NCBI GenBank assembly: GCA_035236585.1 | Contig: CP141132.1 | Span: forward strand, 43,155,880 to 43,219,879 | Direction: 5' to 3' | DNA length: 64,000 bases | DNA from: Warburgia ugandensis | Lineage: Eukaryota; Streptophyta; Magnoliopsida; Canellales; Canellaceae | Shown: one piece after another, positions 60,824 through 64,000 of the stretch | Numbering within the stretch: position 1 is the stretch's first letter | Layout: each line of letters starts with the position of its first letter | The notes under the pieces: model-generated | What the model was told of the DNA's origin: nothing | Seen by the model: only the letters and a program-made list of their open reading frames with translations | The model's database searches: none | Position numbers and translations under genes: made by a program

Positions 60824-63330
60824 GTTGGTATCAAAGCCCAGATTCATTTTATTTACTGTAAATTACAAATGAAAAATCATGAATAGTCAACAGTATTACG
60901 AGAAATTTATGTCCTAGTGTAAGTAATTAAAGAAAACACTTAACTAGGATTAGTATAATTTGAAAGAAGATGTCACATTAAAGACAAGGGTAATAAGAGT
61001 ATAAGTACTCACTTAGGGTCAGTGTAAATGTGAAATTTCAGAGATGTCACATAGGCAGAATAGAAGTTCGACCCTAGGAATAAGAGTAAATCTACAAACT
61101 CCTTCAAGTAAGAAGCTCCATCAATTGAGACTATACAAATGTTCATGCAACATGTACATCAGTTTTCTTTTAGAAAATGAGAAACAACAACTAGAACTAT
61201 GGAATTAGATAATGCTGATGAAAGAATAGATGCTCAATTGGAAAGATTCAAGAAGTTGGTTCATCATTCTTTGGAAAGGATGAATCTTACTTAGTAAAGA
61301 AGTGAATTTTTGGAATAGTGTAAGATCGTGGAAGTAATGAAAACTTTTAGAGAGTAGAAAGGCACTAATGGCTACCTTTATCTTGAAAAGAAAAGCTGCC
61401 CTTGGTGGGGAACAATCGAACAAGTAAATTTTGAAAGACGAGAACAAGAAATTATGAATTTTGAACTAGAAAATTCTACGGTAACATAATATGAGAACCT
61501 CAAAGGAATCTAACCCCTTGAAACCAAGATGGTGTACTTGCTACCACTTTAGTGCAAGCACAGATGCCAGATACAAGATAAAAGGTAGACTTCACATACA
61601 TATAACATACTTGTTAAGATACATCAATGTATACAAATGGAGAGATTGTGTATTTCTAATAGGCATGAGTTTTGTATTTGAGGTAGGTTGTTCTAACATT
61701 TTTTATTCATCTGTATATTTAGATTATGACCAAATTATTGGTTTAGGACCAGATTATTGGTTTAGTCAAATAACATATATTTAGTCAAATACATGTTATG
61801 ATAGATTTTGATGAATTGATAGATGATATGATTACAAATTCTGAATGCATCATTCTTCAAGGATTAAATAAGATGGAATATATCTTCCATTGACAATGAT
61901 AGTATTAGGCGAATACCTTGGCATGTGGACGTGATTTGAGATATGTGAATTATAATGATATATGGATGATACTGAGACACATGAGTGATAATGATAAAGA
62001 TGTGGAGTATCCAATACTTTTAGCTTAAAGTTTAGTTAATCCTCTCATAGCCAACTCGTTATGACAAAAAAAAATATAGTCAACCAATGAGTGTTGGTTG
62101 GTAAGTTTGAGTAACCGAGATAACTCATATAGGTAATGTTGACCAATAAGAAACAGACTCCACCTATGAAGGTTGGCATACTTTAAGAAAACAAATGAAT
62201 TGGATTTGTATTTTATTTCAAGAATGACTCTTGAATTATCTATTTAAAATAGAATCAATTTTGATATTTGAATTTGTATCCAATTTGAGACATGTTCAAT
62301 CGGTTATTTAATTTGGTATACTTTAGTTTACTTGACTAGTGTTTGATCAATGCTATGATTTCGATTCTTCTGATGAGGAGTATTTGTTTATACCCTGCAA
62401 CTAGGTGATCTGAACCTCATCTAATAAATGGGGTAGTGTAGTTTTTGGACCATATGTTAACGGTATCACTTCTAAACTAGATCTTCAAATCTTCTAGCCA
62501 ATGATTAATCAATGTTGGATTTTTTATGTTTGGATTCCTTGGATAGGAGAATTGATGTAGCCACCATAGTTTGGTATTTTCAACCTTATCTGATCAATAA
62601 GGTGGGTGAACTTGTTTGAGTCATATGCTAACGGGGATCACCACAATTATCTATATTTGTATGTACCAATAGAAATGTTTATGTATTAGTATTTGAAAGT
62701 ACAATGGTGCTATATTTGTATTTGAAAACATCAATGGTGTTACTTTGATATGTGAATGTGATTGCACTATTAGTATGAGTTCAATTATTCATTCAATGTC
62801 GTTAGTTTCGTGTTGCATTTGAGAAATATTGAAGATGTTATTTATGTGTTCAAATTTGAATACACTAAAGAGTGTAATTTCAGTTATAAGATTTTGATTT
62901 GTATAAATGTTATCCTGAGAATTTGTATTTGAATGTTATCATCTAGACTTAAGTCAGAGAGTATTATTTTTTACTATATGAATTTAAATGCCATACATAT
63001 TATTTCAGTGAATTAGAATTTGGGAACATAAAAGATGTTCTTTAATTTAAAGATGATCTCTTTGTTTTGGATTTGTGAATTTGAAAGAAAAAGTTTAAGA
63101 AAATCTATTCATGAATACAATTGACATTTTATGACATGAATTGGAATTTTATCTTAAATGATTATTTGAAGAAATGAAAAAAGTTATTTGTACAGAACAT
63201 ATATGAAAGTTATGGAAAATTATTTGTGGAAGGATATGATTTCAGTTGAGATAAGGATGTCATTATAGAATTGTTTGAAAGATATTATGAAAATAATTTC
63301 AAGGATGAAATTCCTCTAAGGGGGGAAGAA
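60824..63330 (+). pseudogene. Internal region of Tekay-like element, gag remnant only
   Basis: After the primer site, a gag remnant at about 61190-61500 reads AQLERFKKLV... WWGTIEQVNFERREQEIMNF, the W-W block and following helix of Tekay-type Gag. A degraded zinc-knuckle-like stretch (CTCYHF) is near 61530. Protease, RT and integrase are not recognisable; 61.8-62.95 kb is unassigned. The end is the 3' non-coding part with polypurine tract GGGGGGAAGAA. Confidence 0.8.
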
Positions 63331-64000
63331 TGTAACATCCCTGATTTTTAAATATTAATTTAAGTAAATATTGGAGTTATGTTAAAGAGGGATGAAAAGT
63401 AAATATTGAAATTTCTATTTTGGAATACTATAAAGTGAAATTTTTATTAACATTAAATCAAGTGTTGAGACCTCCAAAATTGGATTGTACTTGAAAGGAC
63501 AATTCCAACAACACTAAGAACATCGAAATTTGAGTTCAAATGAAGAAGTTATGGCACTTTAAATATGAAGGCATTTTTGAAAAAATAAGATAAAAAAGAG
63601 ATGAAATGCTTGAAATAGAGGGGGTTGTATTTCATATTGGAACCCCTCCCCATTTAAGTGAATCAAAGAATAGACCATTAGGTCTATTCCTAAACCCGAG
63701 ACATAGAAGTAAAACTCAATGGAGAGAGAAAGGAGAAGAAGAGGAAAGAAGAGAGAGAGAGGAGAAGGGTGAGAAAAGAAAGAGAGGGGAAGAGCCTTGC
63801 TTAGCGAAAAAAGCCAGCCACACCAAAGAAGAGCAGATTTTGGGGTTTTTGAGTTATCTGGGAGAACAAAGCTTGCCGACGACAACAGTGGCTCTTATCT
63901 CTAATTTGACCATCCAACTTACTCCACATGGGGATGATCAAAAGCCCTTTGGATCCACCATGAATGGAGGATGAATGATACTAGATTGAAGGAGGAATAG
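63331..64000 (+). mobile_element. Tekay/Del-like 3' LTR, copy F (runs off the window)
   Basis: Starts TGTAACATCCCTGA and follows copy E from its first base through GGAACCCCTCCCCATTTAAG and the purine-rich part. The last ~3 kb lie outside the window. Confidence 0.9.

Overview
The window is repeat-rich nuclear DNA from a flowering plant. This rests on decayed Ty3/gypsy (Athila-like and Tekay/Del-like), Ty1/copia and RTE-type LINE elements, an Au-type SINE, a nuclear insertion of plastid inverted-repeat DNA (trnI-trnA) and a plant-type TMEM230 gene. I cannot name the species. Almost every long open frame is a decayed retroelement or a low-complexity translation.

The one host gene I can support lies on the minus strand: a two-exon TMEM230-family membrane protein of 113 residues. 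Exon 1 is at 36293-36032 and exon 2 at 22194-22115. They join in frame across a GT-AG intron of about 13.8 kb. The intron carries two retrotransposons with bounded ends: a gypsy element (23889-28680, plus strand, target-site duplication TTGGT) and a copia element (30698-34757, minus strand, target-site duplication GTTAC). A GC-richer stretch at 42.19-42.67 kb, with a CT tract on the minus strand and two Site II-like boxes, may be this gene's promoter and untranslated first exon; that is inference.

Region by region: 1-2480, microsatellites (GA, GT/GA) and unassigned AT-rich DNA. 2483-4555, a truncated Tekay-like LTR. About 5700-16900, an Athila-like gypsy element (tRNA-Asp-type primer site, gag, protease, RT, RNase H, integrase, all broken), interrupted in the integrase by a 3.57-kb solo Tekay-like LTR (13113-16684). 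19807-20630, plastid insertion. 22115-36293, the host gene. 36.3-43.5 kb, unassigned DNA with two minisatellites, a LINE 3' fragment, a SINE and the candidate promoter. 43578-45975, an RTE LINE pseudogene. 45985-48650, another Tekay-like LTR. 50298-50857, a 279-bp tandem duplication that copied a tiny LINE tail. 52788-64000, two Tekay-like copies pointing away from each other, then a second LTR that runs off the window.

I see no CRISPR array, no operon-like cluster and no intact novel multi-gene system. The most notable items are the host gene bridged across nested retroelements, a hairpin in the Tekay-like LTRs whose arms change together between copies, tandem arrays recurring in one zone of those LTRs, and the plastid fossil with transition-type decay.
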